Shown piece by piece: positions 30,047-37,879 of a DNA stretch of 38,920 nt. Below the pieces are notes generated by a model, which was not told where the DNA came from, made no database searches, and saw only the letters and a program-made list of their open reading frames with translations. The first letter of the stretch is position 1. Each line of letters opens with the position of its first letter. This DNA is from Acidobacteriaceae bacterium (GTDB taxonomy: Bacteria > Acidobacteriota > Terriglobia > Terriglobales > Acidobacteriaceae), in contig JASHNW010000115.1 of NCBI GenBank assembly GCA_030041435.1, positions 1 to 38,920 on the forward strand, in the 5' to 3' direction. A program made the translations under genes and the position numbers.

Positions 30047-33000
30047 TCACGCCACCGGCTGTTCCTGCTCCACCACCGGTCCGTGCGTGGCAGCCGTTGG
30101 AACAGCGGCCTCGGCGGGCGCCGGCGCATCGCCGATCCGTTCCGAGAATCCGCACGCGACAGCGTTCTGCGGCTCCTCCACCTTTTGCCCTTTGCGCGGA
30201 CGACGGCGCGGCATCATCTCCTTGTTGTTCGGGCAAACCAGGTAGAGGCCGCCATCGAGCGTACGCTCCACCAGGTAGGGCGAGTTGCACCGCGGGCAGG
30301 CCTGCGCGACCGGCTTCAGATTCGAAGTAAAGTCGCACTTGGGATACCGTGTGCAGCCCCAGAAGACATTCCCCGTGCGCGCCTTGCGCTCGGCGATGTC
30401 TCCCTCGCCGCACTTCGGGCACCTGAGGCCCTCAATCAGGTTCTGCTTCACATATTTGCACTTGGGATATCCCGAGCATGAGACAAATTCGCCGTAGCTC
30501 CCGGAGCGCAGCACCAGCTGCTTGCCGCACTTCGGGCAGTACTCGTCCAGCGGGACAGCCGGTTTCTGCTGCTGCTTCTGCGAGAGCCGGCGAATCGTCT
30601 TGCACGGCGGATCGGCGTTGTAATCCGGACACGCCATATACGCGCCGAACGGCCCGCGCCGCAGCACCATCACCTTGCCGCAGTTCTCGCAGTACTCTTC
30701 CGCAGGCCCGCTCTGCGCGTCGGTGGCCTGCAGGTCGGGTTTGGCCGCGTGATTTTCCTTCGTGAACCCGCAGCTAACCTGCTCAACCGTTACTTTCAGT
30801 CCCGTCTCTAAAGCGCTCTCAATGCCCGACTTCAGTTCCGCCTTCGTCTTCGCTTCGGCCACCGTGTTCGATTCGTCGTCCTGCGTGGTCTTCACCAGCA
30901 TTGGGTACTTCAGCTTCGACTCGACCTTGGCGACGACCTTCTTCGCATCCTTCTTCCAGGCGGTCGCCGAGACGGCCACCGGCTTTACGTTGCCGTACGC
31001 GCTGCACGCATAGAACGACCCGAACTTGCCCCACTTGAGGATCAGCGGCGAGCCGCACAGATCGCACGTCTCGTTGGTGGACTCTTCCATGCGCTTGATG
31101 TTCCGCATGTGCTTCTCGGCGTGCTTCAGTTCTTCCTCGAAGTGGCCGTAGAAGCCCTTCAGCAGATCGGTCCAGCGCTCCTTGCCTTCCTCAATGTCGT
31201 CCAGTTCCTCTTCCAGCTTCGCCGTGTACGCCGTGTCGAAGATGTAGGGGAAGTTGTGCACCAGCAGATCGTTAACCACCGCGCCGATCTCCGTCGGGTA
31301 GAAGCGCCCGCCGCGGCCCGTGGGCGGGACCTTGGTGACGTACTCGCGATCCTGGATGGTGGTGATGATCGAGGCGTACGTTGAAGGCCGCCCGATGCCC
31401 CGCTCTTCCAGCTCCTTCACCAGCGACGCTTCGTTGTAACGCGGCGGCGGCTCGGTAAACTTCTGCACTCCGTGAACAGCCGACGGCCGCGACGCCACCT
31501 CAATCTGTGGTTCCTCAAACGCGGGAATCTCCTCGGTCTTCTCACCCGGACCGGTTTCCTCGTTGCGGGCCTGAATCCTGGCAACCTCGGAATCATATTT
31601 CCGGCGTGCGTGCGCCAGTTTGGCCGAGCGTTCCTGGGCCGCAATACCCAACAGATGTTGCGGCGTGGCCAGTGCCAGCTTCGCGCCCAGGGGAATCTCC
31701 GGCAGATCCTCGTCGTCGTCATCCCCGGGATCGTAAATCTTCAGATACCCATCGAATTTGAGCACCGATCCGGAGACGCGGAAGTTGTAAGTCCTCATGT
31801 TCTTCGCGTCGATCTCGACCGTAGTCACGTCGTAAATCGCCGGGACCATCTGCGAGGCGACGAAGCGCTCCCATACCAGCTTGTACAGCTTGTATTGCTC
31901 GTCGCTCAGGTAGCGGCGAATCTTGTTCGGGTGCAAGCCAGGATCCGTCGGGCGAATCGCTTCGTGCGCGTCCTGCGCGTCCTTCTTCGAGCGATACGCG
32001 TTCGGTTGTGACGGCAGGTACTGGTTCCCGATTTTCTTGCCGATGTATTCGCGTACCGCTGTGATCGCTTCAGGCGCAATGCGCGTGGAATCGGTACGCA
32101 TGTAGGTGATGAGGCCGACGGATCCCTCTGCGCCCAGATCGACGCCTTCATACAGCCGCTGCGCCACGCCCATGGTGCGCTTCACGCTGAAGCCGAGCCG
32201 TGCCGCAGCCTGCTGCTGCAGCGTGCTGGTGATGAAAGGTGGATACGGATTGCTCCGGCGCTCCTTCTTTTCTACCGACGCTACACTCCAGGTGGCTCTC
32301 GTGGTCGCGTCGATGATCGCCCGCGCTTCTTTCTCACTGCCCACCGCAGGCGCGCTGACGCCTTCAACTTTCGCGCGCTCTCCATCGATCCCGATGAAGC
32401 GCGCTGTGATCAGTTGCCGCTCGCTGCCGGCTTTCGTCTCGCCCTGAACTTCGAGAATCGCGTCGATCGTCCAGTATTCGACCGGCTTGAACGCCTGGAT
32501 TTCGCGCTCGCGCTCGACGATCAGCCGCACGGCAACCGTCTGCACCCGTCCCGCGGAGAGCCCGCGCCGCACCTTGTCCCACAGCAGCGGCGAAATCTGA
32601 TAGCCCACAATGCGGTCCAGCACGCGCCGCGTCTGCTGCGCGTCCACCAGGTTCTCGTCCACGTCGCGCGCATGCTCAAACGCCTGCAGCACCGCCTTCT
32701 TCGTGATCTCGTTGAAGGTCACGCGGTGAATTTTCCGCTTATCCTTAATTACCGGCAGCAGCTGCCTCTGCAGATGCGCGGCAATGGCTTCGCCTTCGCG
32801 GTCCGGATCGGGGGCCAGGTAAATTGCGTCGGCCTTCTCGGCCAGCTTGCGCAGGTGGTGCACCACCTTCTCTTTGTCCGGCGTCACCATCAGCGTCGGC
32901 TCAAACGTCCGATGCTTCAGTTCCACCCCGATTTCCCGTTTCGGCAGATCCATGATGTGGCCGAACGAGGCTTCCACCTTGAAATCTCGGCCCAGATATT

Positions 33001-33055
33001 TATTGATCGTCTTCGCTTTTGCGGGCGACTCGACGATAACCAGAGATTGACTCAT
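30047..33055 (-). CDS. topA: DNA topoisomerase I with five C-terminal zinc-finger-like modules
   Basis: The start chosen is ATG 33055 (SQSLVIVESPAKAKTINKYL); the slightly longer GTG frame lacks the family's usual start. An AAGGA site precedes it. The protein has 1002 residues, longer than E. coli TopA (865). Toprim motifs are ESPAK near 9 and DPDREGEAIAAH near 100. The catalytic Tyr is about residue 318 in GLITYMRTDST. A charged insertion (PQHLLGIAAQERSAKLAHAR, then RKYDSEVARIQARNEET) precedes ERGIGRPSTYASI. The tail holds five cysteine-pair modules beginning near 664, 789, 840, 879 and 919, the last with a degenerate second half. TopA relaxes negatively supercoiled DNA. dprA lies 160 bases upstream on the same strand. 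Confidence 0.96.
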   Translation of the reverse strand: MSQSLVIVESPAKAKTINKYLGRDFKVEASFGHIMDLPKREIGVELKHRTFEPTLMVTPDKEKVVHHLRKLAEKADAIYLAPDPDREGEAIAAHLQRQLLPVIKDKRKIHRVTFNEITKKAVLQAFEHARDVDENLVDAQQTRRVLDRIVGYQISPLLWDKVRRGLSAGRVQTVAVRLIVEREREIQAFKPVEYWTIDAILEVQGETKAGSERQLITARFIGIDGERAKVEGVSAPAVGSEKEARAIIDATTRATWSVASVEKKERRSNPYPPFITSTLQQQAAARLGFSVKRTMGVAQRLYEGVDLGAEGSVGLITYMRTDSTRIAPEAITAVREYIGKKIGNQYLPSQPNAYRSKKDAQDAHEAIRPTDPGLHPNKIRRYLSDEQYKLYKLVWERFVASQMVPAIYDVTTVEIDAKNMRTYNFRVSGSVLKFDGYLKIYDPGDDDDEDLPEIPLGAKLALATPQHLLGIAAQERSAKLAHARRKYDSEVARIQARNEETGPGEKTEEIPAFEEPQIEVASRPSAVHGVQKFTEPPPRYNEASLVKELEERGIGRPSTYASIITTIQDREYVTKVPPTGRGGRFYPTEIGAVVNDLLVHNFPYIFDTAYTAKLEEELDDIEEGKERWTDLLKGFYGHFEEELKHAEKHMRNIKRMEESTNETCDLCGSPLILKWGKFGSFYACSAYGNVKPVAVSATAWKKDAKKVVAKVESKLKYPMLVKTTQDDESNTVAEAKTKAELKSGIESALETGLKVTVEQVSCGFTKENHAAKPDLQATDAQSGPAEEYCENCGKVMVLRRGPFGAYMACPDYNADPPCKTIRRLSQKQQQKPAVPLDEYCPKCGKQLVLRSGSYGEFVSCSGYPKCKYVKQNLIEGLRCPKCGEGDIAERKARTGNVFWGCTRYPKCDFTSNLKPVAQACPRCNSPYLVERTLDGGLYLVCPNNKEMMPRRRPRKGQKVEEPQNAVACGFSERIGDAPAPAEAAVPTAATHGPVVEQEQPVA

Positions 33056-33215
33056 CTTTTCCTTTTCAACTGACAGCAATCGCCATTTCTGGCGCACAGC
33101 TCTCCGCTTCCGGTCCGCTGTCGTCCTTCCGGGAAGCTACCACGTCCTGACCCTTTGAATCTACACGGGGACAACGCGGCGCAACCAGCGGCAACACGCT
33201 GGAAACGCGCAAGCC

Positions 33216-34394
33216 TCAGAAACTCCTGACGTAATTCTTGCCCGGAAGTTGTCGTATGCGTCCCGCAAGTTCCAGCTCGAAGAGCGCGGTGAAGACTTCT
33301 GAAGAACTCAGTTCCGGCTCGAGCTTCTCCAGGATTTCATCCATCTGGAGCGATTCGTCCTGGCGAAGCACGCCGAACACGCGCGCCTCCGTGGGGGGAA
33401 GCGGGCTTTCCTCGAATAACGATGCCTCAGATGTGCCTTCGGATGCAAATCCCTCGCTCTGTTCGAGGCCCATCCGAATGCTCGTCGGCAGCTCTTCCCA
33501 GATGTCTTCCCAGCACGAGGTGAGCTTCGCGCCTTGTTTTATCAGCAGGTTAGGTCCCCAGGCATTCTTGTTGGTCACATTGCCGGGAACCGCGAAAACT
33601 TCGCGATTCTGTTCGAGCGCACAACGCGCCGTCACCCGCGTGCCGCTGTACTCCGCCGCCTCGATCACCAGCACGCCCACGCTCATACCGCTCAGGATGC
33701 GATTACGCCGGGGAAAATTCTGCGGCGCAGGAAACGTGCCCAGCGGCAGCTCCGACAGAATTGCGCCACCCCCCGCAACGATCTGCTCGGCCAGCGACTT
33801 GTTCTCCTTCGGATAGATGACGTCGACCCCCGTGCCCCACACAGCAACAGTCGGCCGCTTCGCCGCGATCGCGCCTTTGTGCGCCGCTGTGTCCACGCCG
33901 CGCGCCATGCCGCTCAGTACGATGATGCCGCGCAGCGCCAGGTCGCGCGCCAGCTTCTCCGCCATGCCGGTGCCGTAGGGCGTGGGATGCCGCGTGCCCA
34001 CCACCGCGATGATCGGGCGCGACAATAAGGATGCGTCCCCGCGCACCCACAGGAGCGCTGGCGGATCGAAGATCTCCCGCAGGCGCTCCGGATACGCTTC
34101 GTCGCGCCAGGTCAGGATCGTCACGCCGCTGCCGGCCAGCTTCTCCAGCTCCTGATCGGCTGCATGCGCCGCCTCGCCCGACGCGATGAACTGCACGGCC
34201 TGAGCAGGAAACTGCAGCGCTTCCAGTTCCGTCAGCGGCAGATGCAGCACGCGATCCGCGCAGCCGCAGCGCTCCACGGCATGCAGAATCCGGCGCGGAC
34301 CGATCCCCGGCGTCAGCGCCAGAGCCAGCCACGCATGCCGCTCCTGGAACGATGCATCGCGGGGAACGGAAGCGGCAGGCGCAGCGGGAGTCAT
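33216..34394 (-). CDS. dprA: DNA processing protein DprA
   Basis: A 392-residue protein starting at ATG 34394. An N-terminal helix-hairpin domain (ERHAWLALALTPGIGPRRIL) precedes the Rossmann core with IIAVVGTRHPTPYGTGMAEK, IVLSGMARGVDTAAHKGAIA, VAVWGTGVDVIYPKENKSLA and GGGAILSELPLGTFPAPQNF, then FPRRNRILSGMSVGVLVIEA. A C-terminal winged-helix domain (ARVFGVLRQDESLQMDEILE, then SSSEVFTALFELELAGRIRQ) is present and ends NYVRSF. DprA protects incoming single-stranded DNA and loads RecA during natural transformation. No clear ribosome binding site precedes the ATG. The topA gene follows 160 bases downstream, a pairing common in many bacteria. Confidence 0.95.
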   Translation of the reverse strand: MTPAAPAASVPRDASFQERHAWLALALTPGIGPRRILHAVERCGCADRVLHLPLTELEALQFPAQAVQFIASGEAAHAADQELEKLAGSGVTILTWRDEAYPERLREIFDPPALLWVRGDASLLSRPIIAVVGTRHPTPYGTGMAEKLARDLALRGIIVLSGMARGVDTAAHKGAIAAKRPTVAVWGTGVDVIYPKENKSLAEQIVAGGGAILSELPLGTFPAPQNFPRRNRILSGMSVGVLVIEAAEYSGTRVTARCALEQNREVFAVPGNVTNKNAWGPNLLIKQGAKLTSCWEDIWEELPTSIRMGLEQSEGFASEGTSEASLFEESPLPPTEARVFGVLRQDESLQMDEILEKLEPELSSSEVFTALFELELAGRIRQLPGKNYVRSF

Positions 34395-34566
34395 CGCGGG
34401 AAAGCATCCCCACGCGCGCCACTCGCTGCTCCCCAGGCTGTGCGCATGATTCTGCCCGGAGAGTAACGGCCGATCCGAAGCGGGTCAAGCGAAACAAGCC
34501 GCGCGCAGGTTACTGAAGCCACGTCGTGCAGGCTGCGCGCGTCGAACCTGATGCTCCAGGCGTTGA

Positions 34567-34572
34567 TAGACT
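34567..34572 (+). promoter_or_regulatory. -10 hexamer TAGACT of mqnA (leaderless layout)
   Basis: TAGACT lies 5 bases before the GTG at 34578, the start that best fits the MqnA family. No ribosome binding site lies between them. It is the same hexamer as in the first TA promoter. The -35 is weak. Confidence 0.4.
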
Positions 34573-34577
34573 GGCGT

Positions 34578-35441
34578 GTGAGTTCCGATCTGCTCCGCGT
34601 CTCCGCCATACATTTCCTCAATCCCGCTCCGCTGATGTGGAGTTTCGAGCACGAGCCGGACCGCTCGCGCTTCGCCCAGCGCTACACGCTCTCCTCCGAC
34701 ACGCCAGCCGAGTGCGCGGCCAAGCTGGCTTCCGGCGAAGCGGACATCGGCCTCGTCCCCGTGGCCGCGCTGGCCTCCACGCCCTCGCTCGCCGTGATCC
34801 CTGGCTGCACCATCGCCTCGCGTGACCGCGTGCGCTCCATCATCCTCGTTGTGCGCCCTGCCGACGGCATCGCCGGCGTGTGCCGCGTGGCCCTCGACAC
34901 CGCCTCGCGCACTTCGGCAGCTTACGCGCGCATTCTGTTTGCGAAGTTCTGGAAGCGCTCGCCGGAATTTCTGCCCCACGAGCCCGATCTCGAAGCCATG
35001 CTGCGCGTGGCCGATGCTGCCCTGCTCATCGGCGACCCCGCTCTGCTCGCCCTCGAAGACCGCGAGGCGCGCGAGTGCCGCACCGGCGAGCGGCTGCTCT
35101 ATCTCGATCTCGCCCACGAGTGGCACAAATTTACAGGAACGGTCTGGGTCTCCGCCGTCTGGGCGGTGCGTCCGGAAGCAGTCGTCGCGTCCTCGATCGC
35201 CGCTGCCCAGGTCGTCGAAGACTTCCAGCACTCCCGCGATCAGGGCCTGGCGCACATCGACGATCTGGCCAACGAATGGTCGGCGCGCATCGACGTGCCT
35301 CGCCGCACCATTCACACCTATCTCTCGAAAAATATCTGGTACGTGCTCGACGAGCCCTGCCTGCAGGGCCTTGAGCTTTTCTACGGTTACGGCGTGGAGT
35401 GCGCCGGGTTGCCCGAAGCCCCTGCGCTGCATTTTCTCTAA
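34578..35441 (+). CDS. mqnA: Chorismate dehydratase MqnA (futalosine menaquinone pathway)
   Basis: The start chosen is GTG 34578, giving 287 residues that open SSDLLRVSAIHFLNPAPLMW; the ATG nine codons earlier (34551) is possible but would overlap the -10 hexamer. MqnA dehydrates chorismate to 3-enolpyruvylbenzoate, the first step of the futalosine route to menaquinone. The periplasmic-binding-protein-like fold shows in SDTPAECAAKLASGEADIGL, VPVAALASTPSLAVIPGCTI, VCRVALDTASRTSAAYARIL and EAMLRVADAALLIGDPALLA; the conserved core around WHKFTGTVWVSAVWAVRPEA is intact. This points to a menaquinone-based respiratory chain. A small membrane protein gene follows 47 bases later. Confidence 0.9.
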   Translation: MSSDLLRVSAIHFLNPAPLMWSFEHEPDRSRFAQRYTLSSDTPAECAAKLASGEADIGLVPVAALASTPSLAVIPGCTIASRDRVRSIILVVRPADGIAGVCRVALDTASRTSAAYARILFAKFWKRSPEFLPHEPDLEAMLRVADAALLIGDPALLALEDREARECRTGERLLYLDLAHEWHKFTGTVWVSAVWAVRPEAVVASSIAAAQVVEDFQHSRDQGLAHIDDLANEWSARIDVPRRTIHTYLSKNIWYVLDEPCLQGLELFYGYGVECAGLPEAPALHFL

Positions 35442-35488
35442 AAGTCGAGCATCCGGGGGGTCTCCAGGCGCTGCATTGGCGTCCAAAG

Positions 35489-36157
35489 ATGGTGCCTTCT
35501 GCCGCGGCTCGCAGCGCTCACCACCGGATGCTTCTCCACTGGGTCCTCCATTTCGGAGTCGCCGGGGTCTTTGTCGTCGCGCTGCTCGATGCCTCTCCGA
35601 TTCCCCTCCCCATCCCCGGCAGCACCGACATTCTCATTTTGGTGCTGGGCGCCAACGGCGAATGGCCGTGGCTGCTGGCGCTGGCCGCTGTGGCCGGCAC
35701 CCTCATCGGCGGATATCTTACCTGGGAAACCGGCAGGAAGGGCGGCGAGAAAGCGCTCGAGCGCTATGCGCCGCGCCGCTTCCGTGCGCACATCGCTCGC
35801 TGGGTCAAAAGCCACGGCATCGTCACCGTTTGCCTGGCCGCCCTGCTGCCGCCACCCATCCCGCTGCTGCCGTTCCTGCTGGCCTCGGGCGCATTCGGTG
35901 TCACGCGCCGGCAGCTCTTCATCGCCATCGGCGTCGCGCGCGCTGTGCGCTACGGGGGCGAAGCGGCGCTGGCCGCGTATTACGGCCGCAGCATCCTGCA
36001 TTTCTGGCATCATTCGCTGGCGCCGTGGTCTGCGACCATCCTGTACAGCTTCCTCGGGCTGCTCGGCACAGCCATCCTGTTCGGAATCTGGAAGTACCGG
36101 CACGATCAGCGCGGCAGCCGGCCCGTGGAGAGCCGCCAAAAAGTCCGCGCCGCGTAG
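35489..36157 (+). CDS. Small inner-membrane protein of the DedA/VTT (YqaA-like) family
   Basis: A 222-residue protein if ATG 35489 is used; ATG 35528 (LLHWVLHFGVAGVFVVALLD) would give 209 residues, and neither has a good ribosome binding site. It is a multi-spanning membrane protein with the family's re-entrant helix region: ASPIPLPIPGSTDILILVLG with its Gly/Pro pattern, then VAGTLIGGYLTWETGRKGGE and AALLPPPIPLLPFLLASGAF. The ending (SATILYSFLGLLGTAILFGI) is another membrane helix. DedA-family members are envelope proteins linked to undecaprenyl-phosphate or polyisoprenyl-carrier transport and membrane homeostasis; the exact substrate is open. It lies 47 bases after mqnA on the same strand. 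Confidence 0.75.
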   Translation: MVPSAAARSAHHRMLLHWVLHFGVAGVFVVALLDASPIPLPIPGSTDILILVLGANGEWPWLLALAAVAGTLIGGYLTWETGRKGGEKALERYAPRRFRAHIARWVKSHGIVTVCLAALLPPPIPLLPFLLASGAFGVTRRQLFIAIGVARAVRYGGEAALAAYYGRSILHFWHHSLAPWSATILYSFLGLLGTAILFGIWKYRHDQRGSRPVESRQKVRAA

Positions 36158-36202
36158 CGCATTCTCCTCCGCAGCGGAACCAGCCGCAGGCACAGCGCCT
36201 TT

Positions 36203-36300
36203 GGCTCCCAGCCCCTGGCTCCTGGCTCCCAGCTCCCGGCTCCCAGCTATCCGCTAACCGCTACCCGCTGTCCCCTATACCCTGGCCCCTATACCCTGCC
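36203..36300. repeat. Low-complexity intergenic repeat tract (GGCTCCCAG and CCCTATACC types)
   Basis: The gap between the membrane-protein gene and ispF holds three copies of GGCTCCCAG (36203, 36224, 36238) mixed with related CTCCTGG and CTCCCGG units, then CGCTAACCGCTACCCGCTG, and finally two copies of CCCCTATACCCTG (about 36272 and 36287). The CTGTCCCCTATACCCT unit (36268-36283) recurs as an inverted copy at 37820-37835, on the other side of ispF/ispD. I see no gene here. The tract looks like an expandable simple repeat family. Confidence 0.7.
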
Positions 36301-36301
36301 T

Positions 36302-36907
36302 TTAAGTAATGTCCTCCGTATCGAACGGCGTCTTGACCGACACGCCGTGCACCTGGCTGACCAGATCGCGAACCACATCTTCCAGCTGCCTCTGGCTCTC
36401 GATCACCGCGTTCATAGTCTGCAGGCTGTCGGTATCGTCCACCCGCTCCAGCAGCACCACCGCATGCGCCTGCGCCACATGATCGGCATTCAGCCCCTCG
36501 GGCGTCTTCGCCTTGATGCCGACGTTCGCCGGCAGAATCCCCAGCAGGTCGGCCACGCGCTCGCGCATCTCGCCGGAAATCGGCCCGATCCGCGGCGCAT
36601 TCAGCACCAGCGTGGTGTCGACGTTGACGATGTGGAAGCCCGCATTCTGAATCTCCTCCATGGCCAGGTTCAGAAAGATCGACGAGTCGGCGTCTTTCCA
36701 GCGCGGATCGCCCGGCGGGAAGAAGCTGCCGATATCGCCCGCGGAAACCGCGCCGAGCAGCGCATCGGTAAGGGCGTGCAGCAAAACGTCGCCATCGGAG
36801 TGGCCGGCGAGGCCCTCCGGGTGGTCGATGGTGAGCCCGCCGATTTTCAGCGGCACGCCAGCCTTGAATGCGTGCGAGTCGAAGCCGTAGCCGATGCGGA
36901 TGTCCAT
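36302..36907 (-). CDS. ispF: 2-C-methyl-D-erythritol 2,4-cyclodiphosphate synthase, extended
   Basis: A 201-residue protein, about 40 residues longer than typical IspF. It cyclises CDP-methylerythritol 2-phosphate to MEcPP in the non-mevalonate isoprenoid pathway. The N-terminal metal/active-site block is intact: GYGFDSHAFKAGVPLKIGG (metal ligands D10, H12), LAGHSDGDVLLHALTDALLG (H44) and AVSAGDIGSFFPPGDPRWKD. The C-terminal conserved segment is altered: ILPANVGIKAKTPEGLNADH replaces the usual KATTTEgLGFtGRgEG, although E137 is present. The extra tail (SLQTMNAVIESQRQLEDVVR) is helical. ispD lies 148 bases upstream on the same strand. Start ATG 36907; the site upstream (GGAA) is weak. Confidence 0.9.
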   Translation of the reverse strand: MDIRIGYGFDSHAFKAGVPLKIGGLTIDHPEGLAGHSDGDVLLHALTDALLGAVSAGDIGSFFPPGDPRWKDADSSIFLNLAMEEIQNAGFHIVNVDTTLVLNAPRIGPISGEMRERVADLLGILPANVGIKAKTPEGLNADHVAQAHAVVLLERVDDTDSLQTMNAVIESQRQLEDVVRDLVSQVHGVSVKTPFDTEDIT

Positions 36908-37055
36908 GAGCGTTCCGTGGGGGTTCAGGATCGAACCAGCAGTCTGCGGTAACTCAATCGAGCGGTCTGCCAGTTCAGAGTAAATCAGCCGAGCCGCAAA
37001 TCAAGCCCAAACCGCAGGTCCTCGGCGCTCTCCGTGTTCTCCGGGCTGAAAGATC

Positions 37056-37778
37056 TCAGTGAGTCGCCGCGCGCTGTGCCAGGTAAAACTCGGCCAGCTC
37101 CAGATCGCCCGGCTGCGTGATCTTGATGTTCGACGGCGACCCCGGCACCACGAAAACCTGCGTGCCGGCGCGCTCCACAATGCTGGCTTCGTCCGTGCCC
37201 GCAAAGCCGTCCGCTTCCGCTTCGGCAAAGGCCTTCCGCAGCAGGCCGCAGCGGAACCCCTGCGGCGTCTGCGCCTGCACAATATACTCGCGCGGAATCG
37301 TCGCCGTCACAATGGCCCCGTCAGCCATGCGCTCCACCTGCTTGATGGTGTCCAGCGCCGGCAGCCCCACAATGGCCGCGCTGTGCTTCTCAACGGCTTC
37401 GATCACGCGGCGAATTACGGCCGGCTCGATCAGCGGACGCACCGCGTCGTGCACCAGCACGATGTCGTCGGGATCGCATTCCAGGGTGCGCAGCGCGTTG
37501 TACACGCTCTCCTGGCGCGAATCGCCGCCCTCCACCACGGTGACTCTGCTCGCATAGCCGTGTTCCGTCACGTGGGCCGTCAGCCGCTCCCGTTCGGTGG
37601 CGCGCACCGCAATCACGATGGAGGAAATCTCCGGCACAGCGGCAAAGGCGCGCAGCGTGTGGATGAGAATGGGAACGCCGGCCACTTCCAGAAACTGTTT
37701 GGGCGCCGCCTGCGATGTGTGGCCCGGCGCCATCCGCGTGCCCAGCCCCGCGGCCGGCAGAATGACGAATACCCGCAT
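37056..37778 (-). CDS. ispD: 2-C-methyl-D-erythritol 4-phosphate cytidylyltransferase
   Basis: A 240-residue cytosolic enzyme that makes CDP-methylerythritol from MEP and CTP, the step two before IspF. It opens with the CTP-binding loop RVFVILPAAGLGTRMAPGHT and the substrate motif PKQFLEVAGVPILIHTLRAF. VEGGDSRQESVYNALRTLEC, VLVHDAVRPLIEPAVIRRVI, IPREYIVQAQTPQGFRCGLL and FAGTDEASIVERAGTQVFVV are the conserved catalytic parts, and VPGSPSNIKITQPGDLELAE closes the protein. The length is normal. A TATACT hexamer (37788-37793, minus strand) sits 9 bases before the ATG at 37778 with no ribosome binding site, so the mRNA leader may be only a few bases. ispF follows on the same strand. Confidence 0.93.
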   Translation of the reverse strand: MRVFVILPAAGLGTRMAPGHTSQAAPKQFLEVAGVPILIHTLRAFAAVPEISSIVIAVRATERERLTAHVTEHGYASRVTVVEGGDSRQESVYNALRTLECDPDDIVLVHDAVRPLIEPAVIRRVIEAVEKHSAAIVGLPALDTIKQVERMADGAIVTATIPREYIVQAQTPQGFRCGLLRKAFAEAEADGFAGTDEASIVERAGTQVFVVPGSPSNIKITQPGDLELAEFYLAQRAATH

Positions 37779-37787
37779 AGAAACTGG

Positions 37788-37793
37788 AGTATA
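37788..37793 (-). promoter_or_regulatory. -10 hexamer TATACT upstream of ispD
   Basis: On the minus strand TATACT lies 9 bases before the ispD ATG, which would leave a leader of only a few bases, with no ribosome binding site in between. The -35 (CCCTAT at 17-base spacing) falls inside the CCCTA-type repeat. Confidence 0.4.
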
Positions 37794-37809
37794 CCCCAGG
37801 ACGACAGCG

Positions 37810-37835
37810 TATAGGGTGTAGGGTGTAGGGGACAG
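37810..37835. repeat. Inverted copy of the CCCTA-type repeat
   Basis: TATAGGGTGTAGGGTGTAGG runs from 37810 to 37829 and GGACAG follows to 37835. It is the reverse complement of the CTGTCCCCTA(T/C)ACCCT unit seen at 36268-36283, with an additional GGGTGTA step. It lies between ispD and the alpha-galactosidase gene, about 1.5 kb from its counterpart. Confidence 0.7.
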
Positions 37836-37879
37836 AAAATCGGCGCTTTGCTGAACTTCGAATTCGGGACGAAAGAAAA

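Noticed and set aside
36268-36300. CCCTATACC tract as a CRISPR array or telomere
   Set aside because: The units are too short and irregular, lack spacers of constant size, and lie between ordinary chromosomal genes.
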